Shown: in pieces, positions 47,508 to 55,369 of the stretch | How positions within the stretch are numbered: position 1 is the stretch's first letter | Layout of the letters: each line of letters begins with the position of its first letter | NCBI RefSeq assembly: GCF_000312385.1 | Contig: NZ_HE997626.1 | Location: 1,129,571 to 1,193,570, forward strand | Length of the DNA stretch: 64,000 bases | Source of the DNA: Tsukamurella sp. 1534 | Lineage (GTDB): Bacteria > Actinomycetota > Actinomycetes > Mycobacteriales > Mycobacteriaceae | Reading direction: 5' to 3' | Program-made: the position numbers and the translations under genes | The notes under the pieces: model-generated | Seen by the model: the letters and a program-made list of their open reading frames with translations, nothing else | Told to the model about the DNA's origin: nothing | Databases searched by the model: none

Positions 47508-48413
47508 TCAGCGGGTCGCGCGCTGCAGGGCGTCCGCGCGCACCTGGGTGAGCGTGAGGTCCAGGAGCGGGACGGCCACCCCGAGCCCGCGGGCCCGCGC
47601 CGCCAGGTCGCCCAGAACGGGCTCGGCCTCGGTGGGCCGCCCGGCGACGAGGTCGCGGTAGAGCGACGAGGTCACCGGGGAACCGGTCGCGGTGAGCACG
47701 GCGACGGTCCGCTCGTGCGACGCCGCGGAGACCGGATGCCCCGCGGCGGCCGCCACCGCCTCGGTCTCGGCGATCACCGCGCGCACGTGCGCCTCGCCGC
47801 CCGCCTCCAGAACCGCCCCGATCGGCGCCCGGAACAGGCAACACACCACGCCCATCGCGGCGATGAACGCCCACTTCTCCCACATCGCGCCGGTGATGTC
47901 CGGGCTCACCACGAGGTCGATCCCGGGCACGTCGAGGGCCTCCGCGAGTGCGGGGTGCCCGGCGGGCACGGTGACGACGGACAGGTCGGTCAGCTGGGTC
48001 ACGGCACCGTCGTCCTCGAGCGACGCGACGATGTGGGCCAGGCCCCCGAGGACCCGCCCGGGGAACGCCTCCTCCAGCGGGCCGAGGTGGGCCATGCCGT
48101 TGAGGACGGGCAGGACGACGGTGCCGGGGCCCACCGCGGGGCGGACGTCCTCGATCGCGGCGTCGAGGCCGGCGGCCTTGACGGTGACGATCACCAGGTC
48201 GAATCCGGCGGGTTCGCGGTGCAGTTCCGCGGCGGTGATCGCCCGGGCGGGGCGGGTCGCGTCCCCGTCGGGCGCGCGCAACCGCAGCCCGTCGCGCCGG
48301 AGCGCCTCCGCGCGGGCCGGCCGGACGAGGAACGCGACGTCGCGTCCGGCGTCCACGAGCCGCGCGCCGAACGCACCGCCGGTCGCGCCCGCGCCCACGA
48401 TCAAGATCCTCAC
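47508..48413 (-). CDS. Ketopantoate reductase family (PanE/ApbA) protein
   Basis: 301 residues from the GTG preceded by GGAGGCGG. The N-terminal Rossmann motif is VRILIVGAGATGGAFGARL, and VLPVLNGMAHL supplies the NADPH-side signature of the family. The C-terminal helical domain has MWEKWAFIAAMGVVCCLF, where the lysine corresponds to the catalytic residue of 2-dehydropantoate reductases, and PTEAEPVLGDL. It should reduce 2-dehydropantoate or a related keto acid. Several such paralogues occur in actinobacteria, so assignment to pantothenate synthesis is uncertain. Confidence 0.83.
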   Translation of the reverse strand: MRILIVGAGATGGAFGARLVDAGRDVAFLVRPARAEALRRDGLRLRAPDGDATRPARAITAAELHREPAGFDLVIVTVKAAGLDAAIEDVRPAVGPGTVVLPVLNGMAHLGPLEEAFPGRVLGGLAHIVASLEDDGAVTQLTDLSVVTVPAGHPALAEALDVPGIDLVVSPDITGAMWEKWAFIAAMGVVCCLFRAPIGAVLEAGGEAHVRAVIAETEAVAAAAGHPVSAASHERTVAVLTATGSPVTSSLYRDLVAGRPTEAEPVLGDLAARARGLGVAVPLLDLTLTQVRADALQRATR

Positions 48414-48474
48414 GCCGCCTCCGCTCCTGGTCCCCGCCCTCACGATCGCAGGTCGCGCGGGATTCCGCGCCCGA

Positions 48475-49098
48475 TCACCGCTCCCCGCCTCCGGGCCGCT
48501 CGGCGCGCACGAACACGCCCGCGCGGACCGCGGCATCGGCGGCGTGGGCCGCGGCGCGGGCGTCGTGCCCTGTGAGGGGCTCGGTGCGGGTCAGCAGGCC
48601 GTAGTACAGCGGCGCCGACACCGCCCGGATGACGGCGGCGGGGTCGGTGCCCGCGGGCGCCTCGCCCCGCTCGACGGCCGCCTCGACGCACGGCGCCCAC
48701 TCCGCGGTGCGGGCATCGTAGAACCGCTGCAACGCCGCGGCGGTGCCGTCGTCGCAGGTGGCGGCGGCGATGACGGCCTTGAACAGCCGGCCCTGCCGCG
48801 GATCGGAGAGCGTGCGCCGTACCAGCGACGCCTGGGCCTCGAGGTCGCCGAGGAGGCCGCCGGTCTCGGTGCGCGGCACCGAATCGTCGGCCATCTGCGT
48901 CAGCAGGTCCGCGACCAGGCCCGTCGGCCCGCGCCAACGGCGGTAGACGGTGGTCCTCCCCACGTCCGCCCGGCGGGCGACCTCGGCGGGGTCGAGCGCC
49001 TCGAATCCCCCCTCGGCCAGGATGTCTCCCGTCGCGCGCAGCACGTCGCGCCGCACCCGGGCGGTGCGCCCGCCCGGCCGTTCCGTCGGTCCGCTCAT
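48475..49098 (-). CDS. TetR-family regulator next to an aldo/keto reductase
   Basis: 207 residues with the HTH VLRATGDILAEGGFEALDPAEVARRADVGRTTVYRRWRGPTGLVADLL. The ligand-binding half resembles TetR_C_11-type domains. It is divergent from an aldo/keto reductase across a 92-base gap holding a 20-bp palindrome, so it probably represses the reductase. The same-strand ketopantoate-reductase-like gene lies 61 bases downstream and could belong to its operon. Confidence 0.88.
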   Translation of the reverse strand: MSGPTERPGGRTARVRRDVLRATGDILAEGGFEALDPAEVARRADVGRTTVYRRWRGPTGLVADLLTQMADDSVPRTETGGLLGDLEAQASLVRRTLSDPRQGRLFKAVIAAATCDDGTAAALQRFYDARTAEWAPCVEAAVERGEAPAGTDPAAVIRAVSAPLYYGLLTRTEPLTGHDARAAAHAADAAVRAGVFVRAERPGGGER

Positions 49099-49156
49099 TC
49101 ACCCATCGTAAACGGTACTGCTGTTTCATTAGAACCGGATCGGTGCTACCGTCGCT

Positions 49157-49176
49157 AACGGGATAACTATTCCGTT
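49157..49176. promoter_or_regulatory. Candidate TetR operator upstream of the aldo/keto reductase
   Basis: AACGGGATAACTATTCCGTT matches its complement at 16 of 20 positions and ends 14 bases before the reductase ATG, overlapping its likely promoter. A second copy of its arm (TAAACGG) lies beside the TetR start near 49110. Confidence 0.45.
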
Positions 49177-49190
49177 TAGGAGGATGAGAG

Positions 49191-50228
49191 ATGGAGTTCC
49201 GACGACTGGGCCGCTCCGGCCTACTGGTGCCCGAGCTGAGCTTCGGTGCGGGCACGTTCGGCGGGCGCGGCCCGCTGTTCGGCGCGTGGGGCAGCACCGA
49301 CGTGGCCGAGGCCCGCGAGATCGTGGACGTCGCACTCGACGCGGGCATGACCATGTTCGACACCGCGGACGTCTACTCGGACGGCGCCTCGGAGGAGGTG
49401 CTCGGCGCGGCGCTGGCCGGCCGCCGCGATCGCGTCCTGATCTCGACGAAGGCGGGCCTGCCCACCGGCGACGGCCCCGGCGACGCGGGCACCGGCAGGG
49501 GCCGCCTCATCGACGCCGTGGAGGCGGCGCTGCGGCGGTTGCGGACCGACCGGATCGACGTGTTCCAGTTGCACGCCCACGACGCGGGCACGCCCGTCGA
49601 GGAGGTGCTGTCCACGCTGGACCGGCTGGTGGCGGACGGGAAGATCCGGTACGTGGGCGTCTCCAACTTCGCCGGGTGGGAGCTCATGAAGTCGCTCGCC
49701 GCCGCCGATCGCCACGGCTGGAACCGGTACGTGGTGCACCAGGTCTACTACTCGCTGATCGGCCGCGACTACGCGCGCGAGCTGATGCCGCTCGGCGCGG
49801 CCGAGGGCGTGGGGGCCATGGTGTGGAGCCCGCTCGGGTGGGGCCGGCTCACGGGCCGGATCCGCCGGGGCGCGCCGCTGCCCGAGGCCAGCCGGCTGCA
49901 CCGGACCGCCGAGTTCGGGCCGCCGGTGGACGACGAGCTGCTGTTCTCCGTGGTGGACGTGCTGGACGAGATCGCCGCCGAGACCGGGCACACCGTGCCG
50001 CAGGTGGCGCTCAACTGGCTGCTGCGCCGGCCGACGGTGTCCTCGGTGATCGTGGGCGCGCGCACCGTCGAGCAGTTGCGGCAGAACCTCGGCGCGGTGG
50101 GCTGGCGCCTGGACGCGGAGCAGATCGCCCGACTGGACGCGGCGAGCGCGACCGAGGCCCCGTACCCCTACTTCCCGTACCGGCGGCAGGAGGGCTTCGC
50201 GCGCGTCAATCCGCCGCTGGCCGGCTGA
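49191..50228 (+). CDS. Aldo/keto reductase
   Basis: 345 residues with a perfect AGGAGG site seven bases before the ATG. The TIM-barrel tetrad is visible: Asp57 (MFDTADVY), Tyr62, Lys87 (ISTKAG) and His128 (FQLHAHD). The C-terminal GARTVEQLRQNL loop binds NADPH. It reduces aldehydes or ketones, with a preference that cannot be told from sequence. Expression is probably controlled by the divergent TetR protein. Confidence 0.92.
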   Translation: MEFRRLGRSGLLVPELSFGAGTFGGRGPLFGAWGSTDVAEAREIVDVALDAGMTMFDTADVYSDGASEEVLGAALAGRRDRVLISTKAGLPTGDGPGDAGTGRGRLIDAVEAALRRLRTDRIDVFQLHAHDAGTPVEEVLSTLDRLVADGKIRYVGVSNFAGWELMKSLAAADRHGWNRYVVHQVYYSLIGRDYARELMPLGAAEGVGAMVWSPLGWGRLTGRIRRGAPLPEASRLHRTAEFGPPVDDELLFSVVDVLDEIAAETGHTVPQVALNWLLRRPTVSSVIVGARTVEQLRQNLGAVGWRLDAEQIARLDAASATEAPYPYFPYRRQEGFARVNPPLAG

Positions 50229-50261
50229 GCGTGCGGGCGCGGCGCGTGCGGACGCGGCCGG

Positions 50262-50891
50262 CTACAGGACGCCGGCCGCGAGCATCGTGAGCGTGCTGCG
50301 CATCGACGCGATGACGGGCTCGGCCGAGAGAGTGGGGTCCACGGCGCGCTGGATCCCCAGGCCGATGCCGGCGCTGAGCAGCAGATCCGCCGTGTCGCCC
50401 AGTTCGTACAGATCGGCCTCGGCGTCGGCGATCGCGTCGTCCGGCGCGTCGCCGCGCAGGAGTGCGCGCAGCATGTCCACGACGGTGCGCTGCGCCGCGT
50501 TGCGCAGGTCCACGACCATCGCGCGCAGGTGCGGGTCGTTGCGGGAGACGGTGACGAACTCCAGCTCGAGCATCGTCCAGCCCACGTCGCCGACGGTGCG
50601 CTCGACCCATTCGGCGATCCGGTCGATGCGGTCCTGCAGGTCGCCGGGGGCGGTGGCCAGTTCGGTGAGCTGGCCGATCTTGTCGTCATGGAGCGCGGCG
50701 AGCACCTCGCGGCACAGGTTGGGCTTGTCCACGAAGTTGGAGTAGACCGCGCCCTTGGAGTACCCGGCGCGGTCGGCGATGTCCTCGAGCGATGCCGCCG
50801 TGTAGCCGACTTCCAGGAACCGCGCCCGCGCCGCGGTCAGCAGGTCGGCGCGCGTCTGCGCGCGCTGTTCCGCCCGGGTCAGCCTCGCCAT
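50262..50891 (-). CDS. TetR-family regulator of the SDR-patatin-monooxygenase operon
   Basis: 209 residues with HTH LLTAARARFLEVGYTAASLEDIADRAGYSKGAVYSNFVDKPNLCREVL. The ATG has no ribosome site but follows a TATTCT hexamer by six bases, so it may be leaderless. The gap to the divergent SDR gene holds GTATTCGGATAC (50931-50942, 10 of 12 palindromic) and an inverted AATACCG/CGGTATT pair, which are candidate operators. Local repression of the three-gene operon is the natural reading. Confidence 0.87.
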   Translation of the reverse strand: MARLTRAEQRAQTRADLLTAARARFLEVGYTAASLEDIADRAGYSKGAVYSNFVDKPNLCREVLAALHDDKIGQLTELATAPGDLQDRIDRIAEWVERTVGDVGWTMLELEFVTVSRNDPHLRAMVVDLRNAAQRTVVDMLRALLRGDAPDDAIADAEADLYELGDTADLLLSAGIGLGIQRAVDPTLSAEPVIASMRSTLTMLAAGVL

Positions 50892-50985
50892 GGGAGAAGA
50901 ATACCGCCATCCGGTCTTCAAAAACCTTCGGTATTCGGATACTGTCGGTTTCATTCTGAGGACGGATCGACGGAAGGACCCCTCG

Positions 50986-51858
50986 ATGGCACTGTTCGGC
51001 ACCTCGCGCCGGCACCTGGACGCACTGGACGGCGCGACGGTCGTGATCACCGGCGGTGCACGCGGCATCGGCGCGGCGACGGCCCGGCTGTTCGCGGGGC
51101 ACGGCGCGCGCGTCTGGATCGGCGACGTGGATCGCGAGGTCGCGGAGACCACCGCGGCGGGGATCCCGGGGGCGCGCGCCGCCCTGCTCGACGTGACGGA
51201 TCGCGCCTCGTGGGACGCCTTCCTCGCCGAGATCGACTCCCCCGTGGACGTGCTGGTCAACAACGCGGGAGTCATGCCACTGGGCGCGTTCGACTCCGAG
51301 GCGGAGGCGACCACCGACCTGATCCTCGACGTCAACGTGCGCGGCATGCTCAACGGCATGCGCGCCGCGCTCCCCGGCATGGTGGCCCGCGGCCGCGGGC
51401 ACATCGTCAACATCGCGTCGATGGCCGGCATGATCCCGATCCCGGGCATGGTCACCTACAACGCCAGTAAGTACGCGGCGCTGGGCGCCTCGCTCGGCGC
51501 CCGGCGCGAGTACGACGGGACCGGCGTCTCCGTCTGCGCGATCCTCCCGGCCGCGGTGCGCACCGAGCTGTCCTCGGGCGCGCAATTGGGCGGCGCGCTG
51601 CCCACCGTCGACCCCGAGGACGTCGCGGCGGCGGTCGTCGACACGCTGCGCACCCGCGCGGCGCGGACCTCGGTGCCGAAGTGGGTGGCGCCCGGGTGGA
51701 GCCTGGTCGAGGCCTTCGTCCCCGAACCCGTCGAGCGGCTCGCCCGCAGGCTGGCCGACGACCGCCGCGGGCTCGCGCTCGACGCGGGCGCCCGCCGCGC
51801 GTACACGGACCGGATCGAGCGCCACGCCGGCGCGCATGCCGAGGAGGCCGCCCGATGA
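50986..51858 (+). CDS. Short-chain dehydrogenase/reductase
   Basis: 290 residues, preceded by GGAAGGA. Cofactor motif TGGARGIG at 22-29, NNAG at 92-95, and the active-site Ser145, Tyr158 and Lys162 (NIASMAG...YNASKYA). Asp47 after the second strand (IGDVDR) favours NAD(H). The length is slightly above classical SDRs because of a C-terminal extension, as in SadH-like proteins near mycobacterial MymA. It overlaps the patatin gene by four bases. In this operon it could oxidise an alcohol to the ketone used by the monooxygenase. Confidence 0.92.
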   Translation: MALFGTSRRHLDALDGATVVITGGARGIGAATARLFAGHGARVWIGDVDREVAETTAAGIPGARAALLDVTDRASWDAFLAEIDSPVDVLVNNAGVMPLGAFDSEAEATTDLILDVNVRGMLNGMRAALPGMVARGRGHIVNIASMAGMIPIPGMVTYNASKYAALGASLGARREYDGTGVSVCAILPAAVRTELSSGAQLGGALPTVDPEDVAAAVVDTLRTRAARTSVPKWVAPGWSLVEAFVPEPVERLARRLADDRRGLALDAGARRAYTDRIERHAGAHAEEAAR

Positions 51859-52772
51859 CCCGGGCCCTCGTCATCGGCTGCGGCGGCACCATCGGCGGCG
51901 CGTGGACGATCGCCGCCCTCGCGGCGCTGGAGGAGCAGTCGGGTTGGGACGTGCGGGACGCCGCCGTGTTGCAGGGCACCTCCGCCGGTTCGGAGATCAT
52001 CACGATGCTGGCCGGGTACTCGGTGGCGGACCTCGTGGCGATGCAGGAGGGGCGCTCGGAACATCCCGTGCTGCAACGACATCTGGCCGCCACCCCGCCG
52101 TCGCTGCCGCGGCTTCCGTTCTCGCTCCCGTCGGCGCCGTCCACGCTGTGGAGCCGCCGCGGCGGGCACGCGCCGCTCACCGGGATCGCGCCGCGCGGCC
52201 GCGGCGACGCGGGCTGGCTGCAGGAACTGGCCGACGCGGTCGCCGGGCCCGGCGGGCCTGTGCCCCCGAGGGCGCGGATGGTGGCGTACGAACCCGCCTC
52301 GGGGGAGCGCGTCGCGTTCGGCGCGCCGGGTGCGCCGAAGGCCACGGTCGGAGACGCGCTCCGCGCGTCCTGGGCCATCCCGGCGTGGATGCCGCCCGTC
52401 GAGGTGGAGGGCCGCACGTTCGTCGACGGGGGCGCCGCGTCGACCGCCTCGGTCGACCTGGTCTCCCCCGCCGACGCGGACGAGATCGTCGCGGTGGTCT
52501 CCATGGCCTCCGCACCCGGCGTCCGCGGCCCGGGCCTCGGGGGCCTGCTGGAGCACACCGCGCTGCGCCGACCCATGTCGTCCGTGTTCTGGCAGGAGGT
52601 GGCCGTGGCGAGGGCCCGGGGCCAGAAGGTCACGGTGATCGCGCCCGACGGTGCCGACCTGGCCGGCCTCGGTGCGAACTTCATGGCGCGGGGACGCCGC
52701 GCGCGGGCCTTCGAGGCCGCGCGCCGCACCGCGCCCGCCGCCGTGCGCCGCGGCCTGGAGGCGGCGCGATGA
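51855..52772 (+). CDS. Patatin-like phospholipase/esterase
   Basis: 305 residues. The oxyanion loop GCGGTIGGAW (9-18), nucleophile Ser43 in GTSAG and catalytic Asp191 in FVDGGAA form the complete patatin dyad. The region between is shorter than in plant patatins. It is coupled by four-base overlaps to the SDR before and the monooxygenase after (both ATGA), so the three are made together. It could hydrolyse the ester formed by the monooxygenase, or a membrane lipid. Confidence 0.9.
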   Translation: MTRALVIGCGGTIGGAWTIAALAALEEQSGWDVRDAAVLQGTSAGSEIITMLAGYSVADLVAMQEGRSEHPVLQRHLAATPPSLPRLPFSLPSAPSTLWSRRGGHAPLTGIAPRGRGDAGWLQELADAVAGPGGPVPPRARMVAYEPASGERVAFGAPGAPKATVGDALRASWAIPAWMPPVEVEGRTFVDGGAASTASVDLVSPADADEIVAVVSMASAPGVRGPGLGGLLEHTALRRPMSSVFWQEVAVARARGQKVTVIAPDGADLAGLGANFMARGRRARAFEAARRTAPAAVRRGLEAAR

Positions 52773-54229
52773 CCGAACCCCGGGTGGTGGTCATCGGCGC
52801 CGGCGTCGCCGGCATCTCGACCGCGTACGTGTTGCAGCAGCAGGGATTCACCGATTGGGTCGTGCTGGAGAAGGGCTCCGACGTGGGCGGCGTCTGGTAC
52901 TGGAACCACTACCCCGGCCTCACCTGCGACGTCCCGTCGCAGATCTACCAGTTCGCGTTCGCGCCGAAGCCGGACTGGGAACGCGTGTGGGCCACCGGCC
53001 CGCAGATCCAGCGGTACCACCGCGACGTGGTGGACGAGCTGGGGCTCGCGGACCGGATCCGGTGCGACACAGAGGTCCTCGCCGCCGAGTTCGACGATGC
53101 CGACGGCACCTGGACGCTCACCCTGAGCACCGGCGAGACGATGGTCGCGGACTTCGTGGTGTGCGCCACGGGCGTGCTGGAGAACCCCGCGATCCCCGAC
53201 ATCGACGGCCTCGCCGATTTCGCCGGACCCGTCGTGCACACCGCGCGGTGGGACGACTCCCTGGTCACCGACGGCAGGAAGATCGCGGTGATCGGCACGG
53301 GTTCGACCGGCGTGCAGGTGGTCTCGGCGCTCCAGCCGGGCGCCGCGGGGATCACGCACTTCGTGCGGTCGCCGCAGTGGGTGCTGTGGGCGCCGATGGG
53401 CCTGCCGCAGGTCGGCGCGGTCTCGGCGCTGTTCCGCCGGGCGCCGGGGTTGCTGGACCGGGTGCACCGTGGATTGCTCTGGGGCTCGGGGATCCTCGCG
53501 GACATCGTGACCACCCCGTCGTGGCGGCGGAGGGCCGTGCAGGCCTATGCACGGCTGTCCCTGCGCGCGCAGGCCCCCGCGCGGCTGCGGGAGGACCTCA
53601 CCCCGGACTACGAACCCCTGTGTAAGCGGCAGGTGGTCTCGGGGTCCTACTACCGGGCGATCCGGGCACGGAACGCGTCGCTGGTGACCGAGCGGATCAC
53701 CGGCGTCGAGCCGGGCGGCGTCCGCACCGCGGACGGCCGGCTGCACGAGGCCGACGTCCTGGTGCTGGCCACGGGGTTCCGGGCGCACGACTACATGCGG
53801 CCGATGGAGGTGACGGGGCGCGAGGGGATCAAGCTCGACGACGCCTGGGCCGACGGTCCGCGGGCGTACCGGATGACGGCGGTCCCGGGCTTCCCCAACC
53901 TGTTCACCGTGCTCGGGCCCAACTCCCCGACGGGCTCGATCTCGCTGCAGTTCTCGGCGGAGCTCAGCGCGAAGTACATCGCGCAGTGGCTCACCCGGTT
54001 CCGCGACGGGGAGCTCGCGACGGTGGAGGTGACCGAGGAGGCCACCGACGCGTTCAACCGGCAGGTGGCCGAGGCGATGGTGCCCACCGTGTGGAATACG
54101 GGCTGCAATTCCTGGTACTTCACCGAGGGCGGGACCATCGACCTGTGGCCGTTCGACCGGAAGACCATGGTGCGCATGCTCTCCCGCCCCGAGGATGCGG
54201 ACTTCCACGTGCGGGTACCGGCCCGCTGA
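52769..54229 (+). CDS. Baeyer-Villiger-type flavin monooxygenase
   Basis: 486 residues. Two nucleotide-binding motifs, GAGVAG at 10-15 (FAD) and GTGSTG at 176-181 (NADPH), flank the Baeyer-Villiger fingerprint FAGPVVHTARWD at 151-162. The latter half has the ATGFRAHDYM and GPNSPTGSISLQF stretches common in EthA/MymA-like monooxygenases. It should insert oxygen next to a ketone, giving an ester or lactone. With the SDR and the esterase it forms a plausible alcohol-ketone-ester route, though mymA-type roles in lipid remodelling are an alternative. Confidence 0.92.
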   Translation: MTEPRVVVIGAGVAGISTAYVLQQQGFTDWVVLEKGSDVGGVWYWNHYPGLTCDVPSQIYQFAFAPKPDWERVWATGPQIQRYHRDVVDELGLADRIRCDTEVLAAEFDDADGTWTLTLSTGETMVADFVVCATGVLENPAIPDIDGLADFAGPVVHTARWDDSLVTDGRKIAVIGTGSTGVQVVSALQPGAAGITHFVRSPQWVLWAPMGLPQVGAVSALFRRAPGLLDRVHRGLLWGSGILADIVTTPSWRRRAVQAYARLSLRAQAPARLREDLTPDYEPLCKRQVVSGSYYRAIRARNASLVTERITGVEPGGVRTADGRLHEADVLVLATGFRAHDYMRPMEVTGREGIKLDDAWADGPRAYRMTAVPGFPNLFTVLGPNSPTGSISLQFSAELSAKYIAQWLTRFRDGELATVEVTEEATDAFNRQVAEAMVPTVWNTGCNSWYFTEGGTIDLWPFDRKTMVRMLSRPEDADFHVRVPAR

Positions 54230-54234
54230 CCGGT

Positions 54235-54722
54235 TCAGCGCTCGCGGGCGAAATCCACGGGTAGCCACGGATCGGTGTCGTCGGCGCCGGGGCTGCGGAA
54301 CCCGTGCGCCGGCGTCGGCACCTCGCTGATCGCGCGCGAGATCAGCGAGCGGCGCGGACTGCCCCGCAGCGGCGGGCCGGCGACCAGGCGAAGCGGGTGG
54401 AGTCCGGGGCGGCGGCGGGGGCTGCTCGGCGCGCCGCATCTGCGACTGCAGGCGGGTCTGGACGAGGGCCAGCTGACCGTCGATCGCCGTGAGCGCGATC
54501 CCGAGCTGGGCGGTTTGAGCGCCAGGCGCACGTCCTTGGTGGACTCGTCGGCGCTGACCGAGGGCTCCGCGGAGGCCGGGAGCGCGGTCGCCGCGAACGT
54601 CAGCCCGCCCGCCGCGACGGCCACCACGACGGCGATCAGCGCCGTCCCCGAGAGGGCCCGGGCCGCTCCGAGGGCCGCCGTGACCGCTACGCGGATCCGT
54701 CCGTCGCCGGGTGGTTGCTCAT
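54235..54722 (-). pseudogene. Frameshifted remnant of a small exported protein
   Basis: No single frame explains this stretch. An ATG opens MSNHPATDGSA and stops. One frame over, a full signal peptide appears (VAVTAALGAARALSGTALIA through ALPASAEPSVSADES). In a third frame QLGIALTAIDGQLALVQTRL is helical with high third-position GC, and the last third (LISRAISEVPTP and DDTDPWLPVDFARER, then stop) returns to the signal-peptide frame. At least three frame changes are needed, so this is either a decaying gene or a cluster of indel errors. I do not recognise the parent family. Confidence 0.5.
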
Positions 54723-54808
54723 CGGTCCGATGGTTCGCGGCGCGCGCCCCAACCCGTCTCGCACGGTGTCACAGCGGCGTCACAGATCCGCGCCGGTAGG
54801 CTGCCGGT

Positions 54809-55369
54809 GTGCGGCGATTGCAAAAACTGCTGTGGTGCACGGTGCTCGTCACGATCGTCGTGCTCGCCGCCGTGGGCGGCGTGGGGTACCTGGTGTTCGG
54901 CGCCGCGCACGACGATCCGCTGCGCAAGGTCGACGCGGTGATCGTGCTGGGCGGCGAGCACGACGGTCGCGAGCAGTACGGCCTGCAGATCGCCGAGGCG
55001 GGGTACGCGCGGAACCTCGTGCTGTCCGACCCCTACGGGGAGCACGACCCGCTCATGCGCTCGCTGTGCGACCGGACCGTCGGCGAGGTGGCGATCACCT
55101 GCGAGGTGCCGGTCCCGAGCACCACCCGCGGGGAGGCGATGTTCACCCAGCGGCTCGCGGACCGGAACGGCTGGAAGTCCGTCATCGTGATCAGTTGGGG
55201 GTACCACCTGCCGCGCGCCGAGTACATCTTCAGTAACTGCTTCGCCGGTCAGACGGTGATGCGCGCCGTCCCCCGCTACTACGACTACGGCCCCGCCGAC
55301 TGGGAACTCATCTACCTCTACCAGTCCTTCGGCACCGCGAAGGCCGCCCTCCAGGGCTCCTGTTCCTAG
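54809..55369 (+). CDS. YdcF/DUF218-family protein with N-terminal membrane anchor
   Basis: 186 residues from a GTG. One hydrophobic helix (LLWCTVLVTIVVLAAVGGVGYLVFG) anchors an extracytoplasmic DUF218 domain with VDAVIVLGGEHDGRE, LVLSDPYG, VPSTTRGEAMF and VIVISWGYHLPRAEYIF, which together form the family site. Four cysteines in the outer domain could pair. DUF218 proteins are implicated in envelope biology, but their reaction is unknown. Its stop overlaps the convergent PucR gene by four bases. Confidence 0.83.
   Translation: MRRLQKLLWCTVLVTIVVLAAVGGVGYLVFGAAHDDPLRKVDAVIVLGGEHDGREQYGLQIAEAGYARNLVLSDPYGEHDPLMRSLCDRTVGEVAITCEVPVPSTTRGEAMFTQRLADRNGWKSVIVISWGYHLPRAEYIFSNCFAGQTVMRAVPRYYDYGPADWELIYLYQSFGTAKAALQGSCS

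Noticed and set aside
54275-54799. A 174-codon plus-strand frame over the pseudogene region
   Set aside because: Its composition is shadow-like, and the minus strand carries a clear signal peptide and high third-position GC in pieces.
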